Source of the DNA: Bythopirellula polymerisocia
GTDB lineage: Bacteria; Planctomycetota; Planctomycetia; Pirellulales; Lacipirellulaceae
Assembly: GCF_007860015.1 (NCBI RefSeq)
Contig: NZ_SJPS01000002.1
Coordinates: 62,898 to 126,897, forward strand
DNA length: 64,000 bases
Direction: 5' to 3'
Shown: positions 62,764-64,000 of the stretch, one piece after another
Layout of the letters: each line of letters begins with the position of its first letter
Numbering within the stretch: the first letter of the stretch is position 1
Translations under genes and position numbers: made by a program
The notes under the pieces: generated by a model
Seen by the model: the letters and a program-made list of their open reading frames with translations, nothing else
Told to the model about the DNA's origin: nothing
Databases searched by the model: none

Positions 62764-63693
62764 TCAGTCATTACTTTCTATGTCCACATCGACTAGAAAA
62801 TCGTTCTTGAGAAAGTTCCGGCCCAGCAAGAGCGGGAATTCCATATGTTCGCGGTTGTTGAGGGTCACCAATACCGTCTTCTCAAAGTCTTTGTAGCGAA
62901 ATGTCAGGGGCACTTTATAGCGTCGCTTACGATCATCGGAAGCGTTAGAGGTTTTAATGATCACATAGCCGGCAATCTTGGCTTCGAGCCAATGCGATTC
63001 CTTGTGACCATTCTTAATATTGAAGCGCACGACTTTACCGATGTTATCAGCCATGTTGTCCGATTCATTTTCAATCTTCATATCCTCGATATGCAAAGAG
63101 CATGATTTGGCTCCTGAGTCGACCCGTGCCCGAAAGAGCAGTTCGCTCTTTTTCTCCATGATTGTGGCAGTGGCGCCAATCACACGCTTTTCCACTTTGG
63201 GGGGTTCCTTTTCGGTTTCTTCTACAATGGGAGGTGCCTCCTCGATCGATTCCTCAGGCTCTTCTTCTTCCGAATCGTCAACTACTTCAACTTCTGCGCC
63301 TGCTGCTTCCTCAGCCTTGGCTTTTTCGTTTTCTATATCTTTCTTAATCGTTTCTTCATCCGAAGCCTTGGCTTTCTTGTCAGAGCCTTTCTCCGATTCA
63401 GATTTGGCATCATTAGATTTCTGAGGAGACTTCTTGTTGGAAGAAGATTTCTTGGACGACTCCGAAGGTTCGCTTGCATTCTTCTCGCTTTTGGACTCGT
63501 CTGCCGCTGGATCTTTTTGATCGGTCGAGGACTCCGATTCCTCTGAAGTTGGGGCCTTCTCGGTGGCACAAACTGCTTGCCGCACATTAAGATGTACGAC
63601 TCCATTGGCTAGCAATAAGGCAAGCACCAACAACCCAAGCCGCTGGAGCGGATAAGGGAATACGATGCATTTGGTAGATGATTTCGGTCTCAC
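62764..63693 (-). CDS. exported retropepsin-like (RimK-type/ATP-dependent zinc protease) protein with highly charged linker
   Basis: A 309-residue protein. The signal peptide is about 1-43 (LLVLALLLANGVVHL, then VCATEKA). Residues about 45-168 are almost wholly Glu, Lys, Ser, Asp and Ala, a low-complexity region that should be extended. The C-terminal domain (170-309) is the putative ATP-dependent zinc protease/retropepsin-like type, with DSGAKS (192-197) as the catalytic Asp-x-Gly motif and LLLGRNFL near 290. Family members are often paired with RimK-like ATP-grasp genes; none is visible here. The start GTG 63693 has GGAG 11 nt upstream. Exact activity is unknown. Confidence 0.85.
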   Translation of the reverse strand: MRPKSSTKCIVFPYPLQRLGLLVLALLLANGVVHLNVRQAVCATEKAPTSEESESSTDQKDPAADESKSEKNASEPSESSKKSSSNKKSPQKSNDAKSESEKGSDKKAKASDEETIKKDIENEKAKAEEAAGAEVEVVDDSEEEEPEESIEEAPPIVEETEKEPPKVEKRVIGATATIMEKKSELLFRARVDSGAKSCSLHIEDMKIENESDNMADNIGKVVRFNIKNGHKESHWLEAKIAGYVIIKTSNASDDRKRRYKVPLTFRYKDFEKTVLVTLNNREHMEFPLLLGRNFLKNDFLVDVDIESND

Positions 63694-63970
63694 AGACGAT
63701 TAGTCTCCACAGGGTGTATTCACTCAGGTTGAGAAATCGCTTCCGCATTTCCTCAAGTCACTTGAAGCCCCTTATTCTTGCATGTGGACCAGGGAAAGGG
63801 AACCGCCGGAATAACCCTTAGAAGTTTCAAAATCCTGCCTTTTGGGACATAAAATCAGCGCGAAATCGGGTAGCAAGTAAACTATAATACGGTAATTGGC
63901 CGCGCGACTGCGCCATGCCAGCTTACCCACTCGATTTTTCCAACCTCTGGCAGGTTAAAGGTTTAGCATC
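63694..63970. other. end-of-window intergenic region
   Basis: A TATAAT box is visible at 63883-63888 on the plus strand, in front of a possible new gene, without a clear -35 box. No other feature is seen. Confidence 0.4.
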
Positions 63971-64000
63971 GTGAGTGCTCGTGTTTTGAGTCAGATTTGG
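63971..64000 (+). CDS. possible first codons of a gene running off the window
   Basis: GTG at 63971 is followed by nine open codons (VSARVLSQIW) to the window edge. An AAAGG lies about 11 nt upstream of the GTG. Too little is present to name a product, so this is reported only as a possible partial gene. Confidence 0.25.
   Translation, partial: MSARVLSQIW

Noticed and set aside
1-64000. Exosortase, tRNA, rRNA and transposase genes
   Set aside because: No ORF shows an exosortase signature or transposase domain, and I saw no tRNA-like cloverleaf or conserved rRNA sequence. Absence is by eye only.

Overview
The window looks like chromosome of a marine-type planctomycete, probably of the Pirellulales. 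This is inferred from gene content: several sulfatases, PEP-CTERM tails joined to dockerin-like EF-hand blocks, a DUF1559 prepilin-like protein, TIGR03790, DUF1080, DUF4159, NIPSNAP and PQQ-propeller proteins, a LEPR-xLL-like N-terminus, and a MoxR/DUF58/BatA/vWA block. I see no rRNA, tRNA, CRISPR array, transposase or prophage. Many ORFs have GTG or TTG as first possible start, and I moved several starts downstream to fit ribosome sites or signal peptides.

Layout. 0.7-2.4 kb: a polyprenyl glycosylphosphotransferase (first step of exopolysaccharide synthesis) behind a perfect sigma-54 promoter. 2.8-15.1 kb: three very large exported proteins, namely two PEP-CTERM sulfatases and a 1551-residue protein with 528-bp DNA tandem repeats and a CEMIP-like G8/beta-helix C-terminus. 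15.6-17.9 kb: a small orphan ORF and a TIGR03790 protein. 18.0-29.4 kb: one co-directional run of nine genes on the minus strand, in the order MoxR ATPase, PIN toxin-like protein, 58-residue partner, DUF58, BatA-like, vWA protein, metallo-hydrolase/DinB fusion, and two tandem membrane-associated GTPases. A squalene-cyclase-like/DUF4159 protein diverges from it at 29.7 kb.

32.3-38.4 kb is an envelope section: an RND/MMPL transporter, an LptD-like outer-membrane protein and an overlapping diacylglycerol kinase. 38.5-41.9 kb is a sulfatase-GH97 pair for polysaccharide use. 42.0-49.1 kb has a DinB protein and a tripartite RND efflux pump whose outer-membrane factor diverges from the adaptor-permease pair. 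49.2-54.2 kb holds a dienelactone hydrolase, a PEP-CTERM beta-helix protein, a secreted Ni superoxide dismutase with a strong terminator, an unrecognised secreted protein, and a small membrane protein behind a second sigma-54 promoter. 54.4-62.7 kb holds a DUF1559 protein, a PEP-CTERM NHL-type propeller and a catabolic set (DUF1080, Gfo/Idh, PQQ propeller, NIPSNAP, BaiN-like flavoprotein). The window ends with a retropepsin-like protein and probably the first codons of another gene.

The most promising material for something undescribed is the nine-gene MoxR-to-GTPase run with its embedded PIN pair, the repeat/G8 giant protein, and the two sigma-54 promoters in a genome using PEP-CTERM export. 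No exosortase is visible in the window, so surface sorting must depend on genes elsewhere. All family names are from recognition by eye; no database search was run.
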